Assembly (NCBI GenBank): GCA_035946615.1
Contig: DASYZB010000050.1
Span: 1-42,166 of the forward strand
Direction: 5' to 3'
Source: Verrucomicrobiia bacterium
GTDB lineage: Bacteria; Verrucomicrobiota; Verrucomicrobiia; Limisphaerales; UBA8199
DNA length: 42,166 bases
Shown: positions 17,393 to 26,382 of the stretch, piece by piece
How the letters are laid out: the number at the start of each line of letters is the position of its first letter
Numbering within the stretch: the stretch's first letter is position 1
Notes under the pieces: model-generated
The model's database searches: none
Seen by the model: the letters and a program-made list of their open reading frames with translations, nothing else
Told to the model about the DNA's origin: nothing
Position numbers and translations under genes: made by a program

Positions 17393-18796
17393 ATGAACCT
17401 CAACCACGGTCTGGCTCTGGTTGCCCCACGGATAACGCCCGTGTTGGAACCATCGTTTCGTCCGGCCGTCCTGGCCAATCGCGCCTTTGGACAACTGGTC
17501 CGCGCCAGTGGCCATCCGGTCCAGGTCGGGCTGGCTCTCGAACAAACCGGTGGCAATGTTTCGCAGTTCCATACCGGGGTCTTACCCGAAAATCACCCGT
17601 TGGTTGCGGCTAATTTTATTTACATCGAGCGTTTGGTGAAGGCATTGCTGTGGATGCGAGGTGGGTTCCGGCTCCATTTTTCAGGACCGCCAGCTTTGGC
17701 AGCCCAACTGTCAGCTTATTACCGCGAGACACCTTCTGGTCAGTTTGATTCCAATATAGTCGGCGAGCGCATGTTCGAGCATCCGCTCGAAATCGTCCCT
17801 GCAAAGGAACTCCCTGCTGAGCGTCACAGCGGGACTGTCCTGGGGCGCCATCTCGAGGGCTGCCGTATTGGCTTTGATCTGGGCGGGAGCGATCGAAAGG
17901 TGGCGGCTGTTATGGATGGGAAAGTGGTCTTCAGCGAGGAAACGGCGTGGGACCCCTACTTCCAGACGGACCCGCGCTACCACTACGAAGGGATTATGGA
18001 TTCGCTGCGCAAGGCGGCGGGCCACATGCCCCGTGTGGATGCCATCGGCGGCAGCGCGGCCGGCATTTACCTGCATAACCAGGTTAAAGTTGCCTCCTTG
18101 TTTCGCGGCGTTCCCGCCGATGTCTTCAATCAACGGGTGAAAACGTTGTTCCTGGAAATCAGAAAAGCATGGCAGGACGTTCCTTTTGAAGTGATGAACG
18201 ATGGCGAGGTAACGGCCTTGGCCGGCTCGATGGCCTTAGGCAAGAACCGGGTTTTGGGTATTGCCCTGGGCACCAGCACCGCTGGGGGTTATGTGAATGC
18301 CGAGGGGAACATTACGAATTGGATAAACGAGCTTGCCTTTGTGCCGGTGGACTATAATCCCGGCGCGGCGATTGACGAATGGTCCGGGGATTACGGCTGC
18401 GGCTCGCAATACTTCTCGCAACAGTGCGTCGGACGTTTGCTCGCCCTGGCGGGGATTGAAACCGACTCCGCCCTTCCCTTGCCGGAGAAGTTAAAGCACG
18501 TTCAGACGCTGATGAGCCAGGGCGATTATCGGGCGCGGAAGATTTACGAAACAATCGGAGCTTTCCTCGGCTACGCTGTTGCGCATTTTGCTGATTTTTA
18601 CGATTTAGAAAACATCCTGATTCTTGGCCGCGTCACCTCCGGCCCCGGGGGGGAGGTCATGATCGCCGCTGCCAGGCAAGTGCTCCAGGCGGAGTTCCCC
18701 GAGTTGTCGAACAGGCTCCAATTTCATATTCCGGATGAAGCGGAAAAACGCCATGGCCAGGCCGTGGCCGCAGCGAGCTTGCCTGGACCCCTATGA
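17393..18796 (+). CDS. ROK-family sugar kinase-like protein
   Basis: The ATG at 17393 gives 467 residues. An upstream extension of the frame would overlap the KTSC gene and look unlike protein, so I reject it. An N-terminal domain of about 155 residues, including ERLVKALLWMRGG, precedes the ROK core: phosphate-binding IGFDLGGSDRKVAAV near 159, the catalytic-loop region with EVMNDGEVTALAG, and the adenosine motif LGIALGTSTAGGYV. The usual ROK zinc motif CxCGxxGCxE is not recognisable; DYGCGSQYFSQQC is at that site. ROK proteins phosphorylate hexoses such as glucose or GlcNAc, or act as repressors. No helix-turn-helix is seen, so a kinase role is likelier. It overlaps the next gene by 4 bp. Confidence 0.85.
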   Translation: MNLNHGLALVAPRITPVLEPSFRPAVLANRAFGQLVRASGHPVQVGLALEQTGGNVSQFHTGVLPENHPLVAANFIYIERLVKALLWMRGGFRLHFSGPPALAAQLSAYYRETPSGQFDSNIVGERMFEHPLEIVPAKELPAERHSGTVLGRHLEGCRIGFDLGGSDRKVAAVMDGKVVFSEETAWDPYFQTDPRYHYEGIMDSLRKAAGHMPRVDAIGGSAAGIYLHNQVKVASLFRGVPADVFNQRVKTLFLEIRKAWQDVPFEVMNDGEVTALAGSMALGKNRVLGIALGTSTAGGYVNAEGNITNWINELAFVPVDYNPGAAIDEWSGDYGCGSQYFSQQCVGRLLALAGIETDSALPLPEKLKHVQTLMSQGDYRARKIYETIGAFLGYAVAHFADFYDLENILILGRVTSGPGGEVMIAAARQVLQAEFPELSNRLQFHIPDEAEKRHGQAVAAASLPGPL

Positions 18797-19665
18797 CACC
18801 CTACCACAAACTCGTCAATGATTATGCCCACCTGCTCAAGCAAGGCAGGTCCTTTCCCCTGGGGACTTTCGAGCCGGCGCGGCGTCCTGCTCTCGCGGCA
18901 GACGCCCCCAAAGCCCTCTTCCTGGCGCCGCATCCGGATGACGAATGCATCTCGGGCGGCATCGCCGTGCGTTTGCTGCGCGAGGCGCAAATGAATGTCA
19001 TCAACGTAGCCGTCACGCTCGGCAGCAAAAAAGAGCGCCACGCGGGCCGGCTGCAGGAAGTAACCAACGCATGCCGCTACCTGGGTTTCGGGTTGGTTGT
19101 GGCCGGGGTGCGCCCGCCCTCGGGCGCAGGGCTTCAAAACATTCATCCCAAGACTCGAGAAAGCGATCCCGCCCATTGGTCGGCCTGCGTGGGGGCCATT
19201 CGCGAGATTATAGAAACAAACCTGCCCAAAGTGCTCATATTCCCCCACGAAGGCGATTGGAACAGCACGCATATCGGGACCCATTTCCTGGCGATGGATG
19301 CTCTGAAACAAATGCCTTCGAGCTTCGAATGTTTTCTGGTCGAGACGGAGTTTTGGGGGGCGATGAGCGATCCAAACCTGCTGGTTGAAATCAGCCAGCA
19401 GGACCTGGGAGACATGATGGCAGCCACCAGCTTTCATGTCGGCGAAGTAGGACGCAACCCTTATCACCTGCTGCTGCCCGCCTGGATGATGGACAACGTC
19501 CGCCGCGGGGCTGAAGTAGCCGGAGGCCAGGGCGGAGCGGCCCCGGACTTTGCGTTCGCGACCTTATACCGCCTGCGCAAATGGAGCCAAGGGCAGGCCG
19601 AAAGGTTCTTTGAAGGCGGCAAGCAGACCGCCTGCCCGACCAATATCGGCCAGCTTTTCGCATGA
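18793..19665 (+). CDS. PIG-L family N-deacetylase
   Basis: The product has 290 residues. The zinc-binding PHPDDE motif is at 46-51, with the second metal site HIGTH at 160-164, both intact. The family removes N-acetyl groups from GlcNAc-type sugars in glycolipid, mycothiol/bacillithiol and other pathways. A 4-bp ATGA overlap with the ROK-type gene and another with the next gene show tight coupling. A sugar kinase plus an amino-sugar deacetylase suggests GlcNAc-derivative metabolism, but the substrate is not determined. Confidence 0.9.
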   Translation: MTPYHKLVNDYAHLLKQGRSFPLGTFEPARRPALAADAPKALFLAPHPDDECISGGIAVRLLREAQMNVINVAVTLGSKKERHAGRLQEVTNACRYLGFGLVVAGVRPPSGAGLQNIHPKTRESDPAHWSACVGAIREIIETNLPKVLIFPHEGDWNSTHIGTHFLAMDALKQMPSSFECFLVETEFWGAMSDPNLLVEISQQDLGDMMAATSFHVGEVGRNPYHLLLPAWMMDNVRRGAEVAGGQGGAAPDFAFATLYRLRKWSQGQAERFFEGGKQTACPTNIGQLFA

Positions 19666-20420
19666 AGGAACAGTTTGCGCTAACGCCGGGGCCGCTGAGT
19701 TGGAGCGGGTTTGATTCGAAACCAGATTGTCTGCGAGTAGGAAGCCGGGATGTGCGGCTCTGGCTGGTGCCTAACCACCGCGCGCGGCGATATGTCCTGC
19801 GCCTGCGCCCGGACGGTTCGGCGCGCGTGACGATACCGCGGGGCGGCTCGGCTGTGGAGGCAAGGCGGTTCGCTCACAGCAATATCTCCTGGATTGATAA
19901 ACACCTGCCGCGAGCGAACCCCGAAAGCTCCCAAAGCAGCGCATGGCCTGCCGGCAGGCAAATCTTGTTCCGGGGAGAGCTTGTCACCCTAGAGTCAGAG
20001 AGCAACGTTGAAGCCAATTTGATTCGTTTTGCCGGGGAGGTCGTGCGCGTCAAAAATCCAGGGGGCGATCTGCGCCCCGAAATCGAATGCCACCTGTGGC
20101 AGATGGCCGCTCGCGAACTACCCCTGCGGGTGCTCGAACTTGCGGCTGCCAACGGGCTGACGTTTGGCCGTGTCAGCGTTCGCAACCAACGCTCCCGGTG
20201 GGGGTCCTGTTCGCGCCGTGGAACGGTCTCGCTCAACTGGCGGCTGGTCCAGGCGCCCTTACACGTCCGCGATTATATCATCCTGCACGAACTGGCGCAT
20301 CTCCTCGAGATGAACCACTCGCGCCGTTTTTGGCGCGAGGTGGCGCGGCTTTGCCCTTCATTTGAGCAGGCCGAGAAATGGCTCAAACAAAACGCCAAAC
20401 TGCTGCGACGCTGTCATTAG
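19662..20420 (+). CDS. YgjP-like zinc metallopeptidase-fold protein (DUF45)
   Basis: This 252-residue soluble protein has the YgjP/DUF45 motifs: RNQRSRWGSCSRRGTVSLNW (about 174-193), the zinc site HELAH at 209-213, and NHSRRFW at 218-224, whose His219 is the likely third ligand. A protease role has been proposed for the family but substrates are not firmly known. It overlaps the PIG-L stop by 4 bp. The N-terminal 60 residues match the usual H-R-A-R-R-Y-V-L-R-L strand pattern. Confidence 0.9.
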   Translation: MKEQFALTPGPLSWSGFDSKPDCLRVGSRDVRLWLVPNHRARRYVLRLRPDGSARVTIPRGGSAVEARRFAHSNISWIDKHLPRANPESSQSSAWPAGRQILFRGELVTLESESNVEANLIRFAGEVVRVKNPGGDLRPEIECHLWQMAARELPLRVLELAAANGLTFGRVSVRNQRSRWGSCSRRGTVSLNWRLVQAPLHVRDYIILHELAHLLEMNHSRRFWREVARLCPSFEQAEKWLKQNAKLLRRCH

Positions 20421-20455
20421 CACCGAATCTTTTCGCTGTCTAATCGGAATCCGCC

Positions 20456-21664
20456 TTGAGATTTGGCCTGAAGCTTCCGATCCTAAACCCCGTTTTGAAG
20501 ACGTTGCACATCTATCTGACGCGTCAGATCCTCGCGTCGCTGGTCATGACAGTGATGGTGTTCACCTTCGTCTTGCTGTTGGGCAATGCCCTTAAGGAAA
20601 TCCTGCCCTGGCTGGTCAGCGGCCAGGTGCGGCTCGGTGTGGTTGCGCAAGCCATCGGGTTGCTGGTGCCCTTCGTCTGGGTCTTCGCGCTGCCCATGGG
20701 CATGCTCACCGCCACGCTATTGATCTTTGGCCGCTTCAGCGCCGACCAGGAGTTTACCGCCGTGCGCGCCAGCGGGATCAGCCTGCTCTCGCTCATCTCA
20801 CCCATCCTGCTGCTGAGCCTGGTCCTGTGCGGCCTAAGCGCTCTCATCAACATGGAACTCGGACCCCGCTGCCGGGTCGCCTACACCGCAATCCGTTTCA
20901 AGCTCGAGAGAGAGTTTTCGACCACTTATCTGCCCGAAGGCCGCCTCATTAAGGATTTCCCCGGCTACATGTTTTATGTCGGTAAAAATCGCAAAGGCAA
21001 CCTCGAAGACGTGTTGATTCTTGAATTGCAGAACCAGACCAATGTGACGCGCAAGATTCACGCCGAAACCGGGAAAATGGAGATTGATAAAGCCAAAAAT
21101 CGGATTGACCTCACTCTCTATAACGCGCGTTTCGTTACGCTGGGCTCCGACTCGAGGAGCGCGGGCAACTTCGGCGAAATCCCCATTTACCTCGATCTCA
21201 ATTCGGCGAAAAGCCCCTCGTTTCAGCCCAAGATCGACGATATGACCTTCGGGCAGCTTTGGGATGAACTCCACGACCTGGAGCGCCGCATCAGTTTCCC
21301 CATAGCATTGAAGAATCTCACCCCGGAGCAACGGAAGGCTGCAAAGAAGCAGTTGCAAGACCGGCGCAGAGAAGTCATCACCCCGATTATCTTCCAAATC
21401 CACCGGCAGGTGGCGTTTTCATTCGCTTGTTTCGGATTCACGCTCATCGGCATTCCCCTTGGCATCCGCGTGCAACGGCGTGAGACCAACGTCGGCATCT
21501 GGATTGCCTTGCTCCTCGTGGCCGTCTATTACAGCTTTATCGTCCTCGGCCAGGCCTTTCAAACCCGTCCGGAATATTTGCCGCAACTCATCGTATGGCT
21601 GCCGAATTTCCTGTTTGAATCTGTCGGCGCTTTCCTGCTCTGGCGGGCAAATCGCGGGATTTAG
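20456..21664 (+). CDS. LptF/LptG family lipopolysaccharide export permease
   Basis: The product has 402 residues. Three N-terminal membrane helices (about 25-50, 62-85, 105-135) and three C-terminal ones (about 310-335, 345-365, 375-398) flank a periplasmic beta-jellyroll region, the YjgP/YjgQ architecture. The LptB2FG complex moves lipopolysaccharide from the inner membrane to the LptC/A bridge. The start is TTG at 20456; later ATGs would delete the first helix. I cannot say whether it is F or G. Its stop abuts the stop of the convergent SDR gene with no bases between. A single Lpt permease suggests its partner is elsewhere. Confidence 0.88.
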   Translation: MRFGLKLPILNPVLKTLHIYLTRQILASLVMTVMVFTFVLLLGNALKEILPWLVSGQVRLGVVAQAIGLLVPFVWVFALPMGMLTATLLIFGRFSADQEFTAVRASGISLLSLISPILLLSLVLCGLSALINMELGPRCRVAYTAIRFKLEREFSTTYLPEGRLIKDFPGYMFYVGKNRKGNLEDVLILELQNQTNVTRKIHAETGKMEIDKAKNRIDLTLYNARFVTLGSDSRSAGNFGEIPIYLDLNSAKSPSFQPKIDDMTFGQLWDELHDLERRISFPIALKNLTPEQRKAAKKQLQDRRREVITPIIFQIHRQVAFSFACFGFTLIGIPLGIRVQRRETNVGIWIALLLVAVYYSFIVLGQAFQTRPEYLPQLIVWLPNFLFESVGAFLLWRANRGI

Positions 21665-22483
21665 TCATTTCCTGCGGTACACCTTGTGAATGGCGGCCTG
21701 GTCCACCGGTTTAATCAGCAATTCATCGATGTTCACGTGGGGCGGACGGCTGGCCACCCAAACCAGGACCTCGGCAATATCTTCTGCTGTGAGCGGATGA
21801 ACTCCCTCATAAACTTTGCCCGCGCGCGCCGCGTCCCCTTTGAAACGCACCAGCGAAAACTCCGTTTCTGCCAGGCCCGGATCAATCGTTCCCACACGAA
21901 TCCCGGTCCCATTGAGTTCGAGGCGCAGCGCACGGGTGATTTGCAGCTCACCGGCTTTTGCCGCGCAATAGGCGGCCCCTCCTTCATAAGCGACATGACC
22001 GGCCACAGACCCAATATTCAAAATGGAGCTGCCCGGGTTATTCTTTAACAGCGGCAGGGCGGCGCGGGTGACCCGCAGCAGACCCAGCACATTGGATTGA
22101 AACATCGCTTCCCAATCTTCGTCTTTGGCTTCGGCCACGGTTTCCAAACCGTGGGCTCCGCCGGCATTGTTGATCAGCACGTCGAGCTTGGCGCCCGAAC
22201 CCCGCGGCCCGCTCGCCTGCCCTTCTCTCTGGGCTATCCGCTCCCGCGCCCAACCCATGAAAGACTCGACGCTGGGCGTCTGCGCGACATCCAACTGATG
22301 GAAATGCGCCTCCGCCCCTCCTGCCTGGCGCGCCTGGGTCGCCACCTGTTCGAGACGTTCGAGGCGCCGCGCTCCGAGCAACAATCGCGCCCCTTTGGCG
22401 CCGAACGCCCGCGCCGCAGCCGCGCCGAATCCGCTGGAAGCGCCCGTGATTAAAACCCACTTCCCTTTCAGGTCCGTTTTCAT
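21665..22483 (-). CDS. short-chain dehydrogenase/reductase (YdfG-like)
   Basis: From the ATG at 22483 the product is 272 residues (MKTDLKGKWVLITGASSGFG). The frame opens earlier, at 22537, but that part lies in the dispersed repeat, so the later start is right. SDR residues are all present: GASSGFG at 14-20, NNAG at 105-108, Ser159, and Tyr172-x3-Lys176. It is similar in layout to YdfG-type NADP-dependent 3-hydroxy-acid dehydrogenases. A Gly/Ser-rich insert at about 88-99 is unusual. The substrate is not predicted with confidence. Confidence 0.9.
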   Translation of the reverse strand: MKTDLKGKWVLITGASSGFGAAAARAFGAKGARLLLGARRLERLEQVATQARQAGGAEAHFHQLDVAQTPSVESFMGWARERIAQREGQASGPRGSGAKLDVLINNAGGAHGLETVAEAKDEDWEAMFQSNVLGLLRVTRAALPLLKNNPGSSILNIGSVAGHVAYEGGAAYCAAKAGELQITRALRLELNGTGIRVGTIDPGLAETEFSLVRFKGDAARAGKVYEGVHPLTAEDIAEVLVWVASRPPHVNIDELLIKPVDQAAIHKVYRRK

Positions 22484-22514
22484 TAGTGATGAATAGCACA
22501 GCCTGAGAACCATG

Positions 22515-22567
22515 GCCAATGACAAGGTCGGTTCCAAACCTTTACAGGGACGAAGTAAGGAGTCTCT
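22515..22567 (+). repeat. second, decayed copy of the long dispersed repeat
   Basis: The sequence 22515-22567 matches the reverse complement of the element at 12605-12737: the first 22 bases (GCCAATGACAAGGTCGGTTC...) are identical, the rest similar with one gap (GTAAGGAGTCTCT is shared with the left arm). Only one arm is present, so the palindrome has been lost. It lies between the start of the SDR gene and the end of the methyltransferase gene. Confidence 0.75.
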
Positions 22568-22630
22568 TCACCCGGAAGTTGTGCGAAACAAAGAATCTAA
22601 GCTGCCATTTCCCCTCGGCGCCCATCTGCA

Positions 22631-24286
22631 TTATCTGCGGTCCAAATCCCCTTTCCTTTGCGTTCTGTGTGTTCTTTTGCGGCTCATAATCGTCCCGGCA
22701 ATTTTCTCCACCAGCACTGGGTTCACAAGAAGTCCCAGCCTTGCCAGGTTTTGCAGGCTGTGATCGAGGCCTTCACGCAGTCGCTTTTCCATTTGTTCGG
22801 GCGCCGTTACGGGCGCCCCCTGGTCCGGTAAAGGGACCTTGCCGGATTGGACCAGGTCTGCCAGTTGGCGCGCAATCTGTTCGCGGTCGCGGGTGCCATC
22901 AAGCAACTTGAGCAACTCCTGCCCCAGGCGGTCTTCGATCTTGAGGGTCAGATGCCGCAACGAAACCACCACCGGGCCCTGCTGAATCTGGAGCCGGGCC
23001 AAAGGGCTGGCGACGGGGCGCGCGGAGGGTTTGGTAACAAACACAGAAGGATGGGCGTGCAAATCGACGAACCCAACCATGTAGCAGCGCAGGAGAAATT
23101 CCCCCAAATCCTGCGCATCCATTTGTATCGAAACCGCCGGCCCGCCGTCCTCGCGTCCCGCGCGTGAACGGGCCTGCTCAAGCAACTCCTGAAAATGCAC
23201 GCGCCGGGGCCAAACCTCGCCCAGGAGGCCCAGGGCGCACTTGAGGGCCGGATGGCTGGTGGCGATGACGGCTTTGCCGCGTTGGAAATCCTCAATTGCC
23301 GGCCCGGTAAGGCCCGCCTTTGGCTTTGCCGGGCGGCTGTCTGCCGCAATCCATAACGCCTGCGCCCGCTCCGGCTTCAAGTCCCGCTCGAGAGCGCGTT
23401 CTTCGTGGCAGAGCAAGGTTTGGCGAAACGAGCGACCTTCGATGAAATCAAGATACTGTTCCCGCGCCACCAGGTTGCATTGCTCGAGGTTGCGCAGGAC
23501 GCCCTGGGCTTCGTCTGTCAGCCCTGCAACCTGCATGTCCGTCAAATCCGCTTCAGCCAGGAACTGCAGTTTGTGGCGCGCGGCTGCTTCGGCGAATTCG
23601 TAAAAATAGAATGGCTGGTTGGCGGCGCTCAAGTCGTCATGAAAGAATCCAGCATCCACATAACGCTGGATACGGTCGAATTGCTGGCGCAGAACCTGTT
23701 GCCAAAGACTCTCCTTGGCTTTGGCCGTCGCAAGGAATTTAATCAAAATGCGCGCCTGTCGAACCTGCTCCTGTGGTTCAGGGAACTGCCGCACATGAAA
23801 GCGGATCATGCTTCGGACAAGGTCCCGCAGGTGATTGCCCGGATAGGAATTGTAGCTGATGTAAGCGATGCCCTGCTCAGCCAGGTGCCCCCGGCATATT
23901 GCCAGTATCTTCTCGCGCGCCTCGGGAGGCACCCACGAGTAGAGCCCGTGGGCGATAATGAAATCGAACTGACCCAGGTCCGCCGGGGTTTCCAACAGGT
24001 CCATTTGCTCGAGGCGCACATTGGCCAGATTCAGCGCCGCAACGACCTTTTTGCCCTTGCGGATGGGCGCGCTCGCCAAATCCAATCCGCAGAACTGGCT
24101 CTGCGGCAGCGTAAGGGCCATCGCGGTGATATTCGTTCCATCGCCGCATCCCAATTCGAGCACCCGCGCGCTCTCCACCCGCGCCGGTGTCAGGCCGAAT
24201 AAATGGCCGATGGTGGCGAGTCGGTCCGGATGCGTCTGAGGATAAACCGCGCTCGGGTAGGGAACATTATCGTATGCGGTAGGCAT
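22631..24286 (-). CDS. SAM-dependent methyltransferase with regulatory domain
   Basis: From the ATG at 24286 the product is 551 residues. An N-terminal class I methyltransferase has motif I VLELGCGDG at 42-50 and the acidic GLDLA strand. It is followed by a methyltransferase regulatory domain (around 215-300, FYFYEFAEAA and the LQFLAEADL region) and a C-terminal winged-helix-like segment (about 310-510). This architecture matches the group with a regulatory domain, sometimes annotated as protein lysine methyltransferases, but the target is unproven. The last 17 or so codons, ending SRKRTHRTQRKGDLDRR, run through a dispersed repeat and may be an accidental tail. It stands alone. Confidence 0.88.
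   Translation of the reverse strand: MPTAYDNVPYPSAVYPQTHPDRLATIGHLFGLTPARVESARVLELGCGDGTNITAMALTLPQSQFCGLDLASAPIRKGKKVVAALNLANVRLEQMDLLETPADLGQFDFIIAHGLYSWVPPEAREKILAICRGHLAEQGIAYISYNSYPGNHLRDLVRSMIRFHVRQFPEPQEQVRQARILIKFLATAKAKESLWQQVLRQQFDRIQRYVDAGFFHDDLSAANQPFYFYEFAEAAARHKLQFLAEADLTDMQVAGLTDEAQGVLRNLEQCNLVAREQYLDFIEGRSFRQTLLCHEERALERDLKPERAQALWIAADSRPAKPKAGLTGPAIEDFQRGKAVIATSHPALKCALGLLGEVWPRRVHFQELLEQARSRAGREDGGPAVSIQMDAQDLGEFLLRCYMVGFVDLHAHPSVFVTKPSARPVASPLARLQIQQGPVVVSLRHLTLKIEDRLGQELLKLLDGTRDREQIARQLADLVQSGKVPLPDQGAPVTAPEQMEKRLREGLDHSLQNLARLGLLVNPVLVEKIAGTIMSRKRTHRTQRKGDLDRR
22656..22686 (+). repeat. dispersed 31-bp repeat, copy 1
   Basis: The sequence 22656-22686 matches 28969-28999 at 28 of 31 positions (shared GTGTTCTTTTGCGGCT). 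It overlaps the 3' end of the methyltransferase gene on the opposite strand, where it encodes a basic tail. Confidence 0.7.
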
Positions 24287-24510
24287 GGAATCGGAAGGTG
24301 TTAGGCTCAGCAGCGCCGCAATAAGCAAAGCCGTTCTTGTGCCAAACCCGGATCATATTCTGAGCGCGTTTATGCTCTCAATGCGGCTATGGCCCCGTCA
24401 AGCGCCGCCTCCGCTTTTCTTTGAGAACTGGGCAGCAAAGAGCAGCCGCATTTTCCAGGGGCGCTCCGCCTGGCTGATGCCCATTGGCAACCCTTTTCAC
24501 CACAGAGGCA

Positions 24511-24566
24511 CAGGCACAGAGAAGACTGCGAAGCCGCTTTGGTTCGTTTGGTCTTCTCAGTGCCTG
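24511..24566. repeat. palindromic element in a 398-bp intergenic region
   Basis: Arms 24511-24526 and 24551-24566 are inverted copies (15 of 16; core GCACAGAGAAGAC) around 24 bases. The arm belongs to the CACAGAGGCACAG-type repeat common in bacterial intergenic DNA. The surrounding gap 24287-24684, upstream of the methyltransferase and downstream of the pseudo-nuclease gene, holds no convincing gene and must contain the promoter of the methyltransferase. Confidence 0.65.
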
Positions 24567-24684
24567 ATCAATGCCTTCAAGCGGCAATCACGGTTACTAA
24601 CACCTACTCACGCCAACTATCGCTTCATTCATTTTGCCTCGAACTGTTCCGAAATCCCTCCCGTTGCGCCCACATGACCGGGCT

Positions 24685-26379
24685 TCATGGTTCTCCCTGG
24701 CTTGGCTCTGCGGGGGCATTGGCCTGGGCCAGGGCCCTTGCGCGCGCGGCTTCCATTTCGGCTTTGACTTGAACAATCCTGGCGCGGATGAGTTCGCGAT
24801 TCTCCTCCTTGGCAGCCAGGAGTTCGAGGGTGAGTTCCTCGAGGCGCCGTTCGTAGGCGAGGTTTTGCTGCTTGATTTGCAGCTCGATCCGCGTGAGCCG
24901 CTCATCCACTGCGCGCGCTTTGTGAGTAGCGGCCTGCTGCGCGTTGAGCAATTCTGACCGGTCGGCTACCAGCCTGCGCAGCACTTTCTGTTTAAGCCAA
25001 CGTTGCAGGTGCGGAATCATGCCTTTCCGCACGAGCGCCTGGGTGCGTTCTGCTTTTTCTTCGGCGGCCAATGCGCGCTGCTGCCAGGCGGATTGGGTCT
25101 GGGTCGCGCCCGGGTTTTCCAGGTGGATGACCGGATGGGGCGCCGCCAATGGGGCCGCGTGTTCAGCAGCCGAACTGGTGCTCGAAAGAGGCGCCATGAC
25201 GACCGTGTAGGATGAGGAAACCGCCTGGGGATTATCGAAAGTTTCAGGGATAAGAGCAGACGGGCCAACGCGCAGTTGGGGCCTTCTGGCGAAAAACCAA
25301 AGGAATGCCACCGAAGCGGCCAGCGCGCCCGAACCAGCCGCCAGCCACCAGGGGAGGCGCGAGCCAACCACTCCCCCCAGGCCGCCCGGGTTTGCCGCGG
25401 CCTCACGGGCAAGGGCCCTCGAGCGGCGTTCCAGTTCATCGGCGCGCGTGGCGAAACTGGCCGCGACCTTTGCCGGGTCCAATTCCAGGCTGCACGTGAC
25501 CGGGTAATGCGCGGCAGCGGGTGCGCTGCGGAAGTCCAGCGGAAAAGCGGTGGATTCGCTGAGGATGTAGTCTGCGGCCATGCCGGGCTGATCGCGGTTG
25601 GGTGTCAATGTCGTTCTTGGATTCGATGCCTTCCCCAGGTCGGTATCGACAAATCCAGCATCGAGCAATCGGCGCAATGTTTCCTCGCGCGCGTCTGCGC
25701 CGCTTCCCACCGGCGCATCAAATGTCGCAGCAATTACGAAGCTCTGCACCCGGTTGGCTTCCCAGTGCCGGATAGAATCCACTTGCGCCAACAATTGGCT
25801 GACGGCGGCCTCCGCAGAGAGACCGCTGTCGAACTCGACGGACAAAACCCCAACCCGCACCTTACCGGCTTGCATGGCAACGAAAGCAAATCCGCCGGGG
25901 AGCTTCCCGCCGCCAGAAGGCCGGCGGGGTGCGCCCGTCCCAGGGCGCAGCGGGTTGCCACCAGGCGGTTGCCACAGTTCAGCCCACGAAAAATAGGCCT
26001 TTTCTCTGGACAGAAATGCCACTTGGCCGGCTTCTGAGGCTCCGATCGAAGCGTCATGAAAGGCGGAGCAGAGCACGACATTATATTCGCCTGGCCCGAG
26101 CGCCTCAGCCAGTTGCGCGCAGGTTTGCCAATCCCGGACGTGTTGCAGGGCAATCAGGTCGGGATTCAGCTCTTTGAGCGTGGCAGCCTGCTGGAGGAGC
26201 CAATCGCGATTTGTTGTCGCGCCGGCATTGGGCGCTTCAAGGTTCCAGGTTGTAAGGCGCAGGGTCTGGCCAAAACAGGCGGTGGTTATGGCCACTGCCA
26301 AACAAAGGGCTAAGCATCCCAACACCCTTTGCCAGCGGGTTGCGCGAAGGGCCTCGGTTTTGCGCGGGGATTGTTTCAC
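24685..26379 (-). CDS. membrane-anchored endonuclease/phosphatase-fold protein, probably inactive
   Basis: The product has 564 residues, starting with GTG at 26379. It has a signal-like helix (18-38) and then an endonuclease/exonuclease/phosphatase fold to about 295: LRLTTWNLEAP (Asn46), PDLIALQHV, IAATFDAP, ADYILSE and AAAHYPVT. The family's metal-binding Glu (normally LQE) is His80; the catalytic GDFN is ATFD; the DH pair is Ala290-His291. Only Asn46, Asp270 and His291 remain, so it looks like a pseudoenzyme. A membrane helix at 344-364 and a long coiled coil (about 425-550) follow, ending in a Pro/Ala tail. It is 3 bp downstream of the secreted two-domain gene, forming an operon. Confidence 0.75.
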   Translation of the reverse strand: MKQSPRKTEALRATRWQRVLGCLALCLAVAITTACFGQTLRLTTWNLEAPNAGATTNRDWLLQQAATLKELNPDLIALQHVRDWQTCAQLAEALGPGEYNVVLCSAFHDASIGASEAGQVAFLSREKAYFSWAELWQPPGGNPLRPGTGAPRRPSGGGKLPGGFAFVAMQAGKVRVGVLSVEFDSGLSAEAAVSQLLAQVDSIRHWEANRVQSFVIAATFDAPVGSGADAREETLRRLLDAGFVDTDLGKASNPRTTLTPNRDQPGMAADYILSESTAFPLDFRSAPAAAHYPVTCSLELDPAKVAASFATRADELERRSRALAREAAANPGGLGGVVGSRLPWWLAAGSGALAASVAFLWFFARRPQLRVGPSALIPETFDNPQAVSSSYTVVMAPLSSTSSAAEHAAPLAAPHPVIHLENPGATQTQSAWQQRALAAEEKAERTQALVRKGMIPHLQRWLKQKVLRRLVADRSELLNAQQAATHKARAVDERLTRIELQIKQQNLAYERRLEELTLELLAAKEENRELIRARIVQVKAEMEAARARALAQANAPAEPSQGEP

Positions 26380-26382
26380 GGA

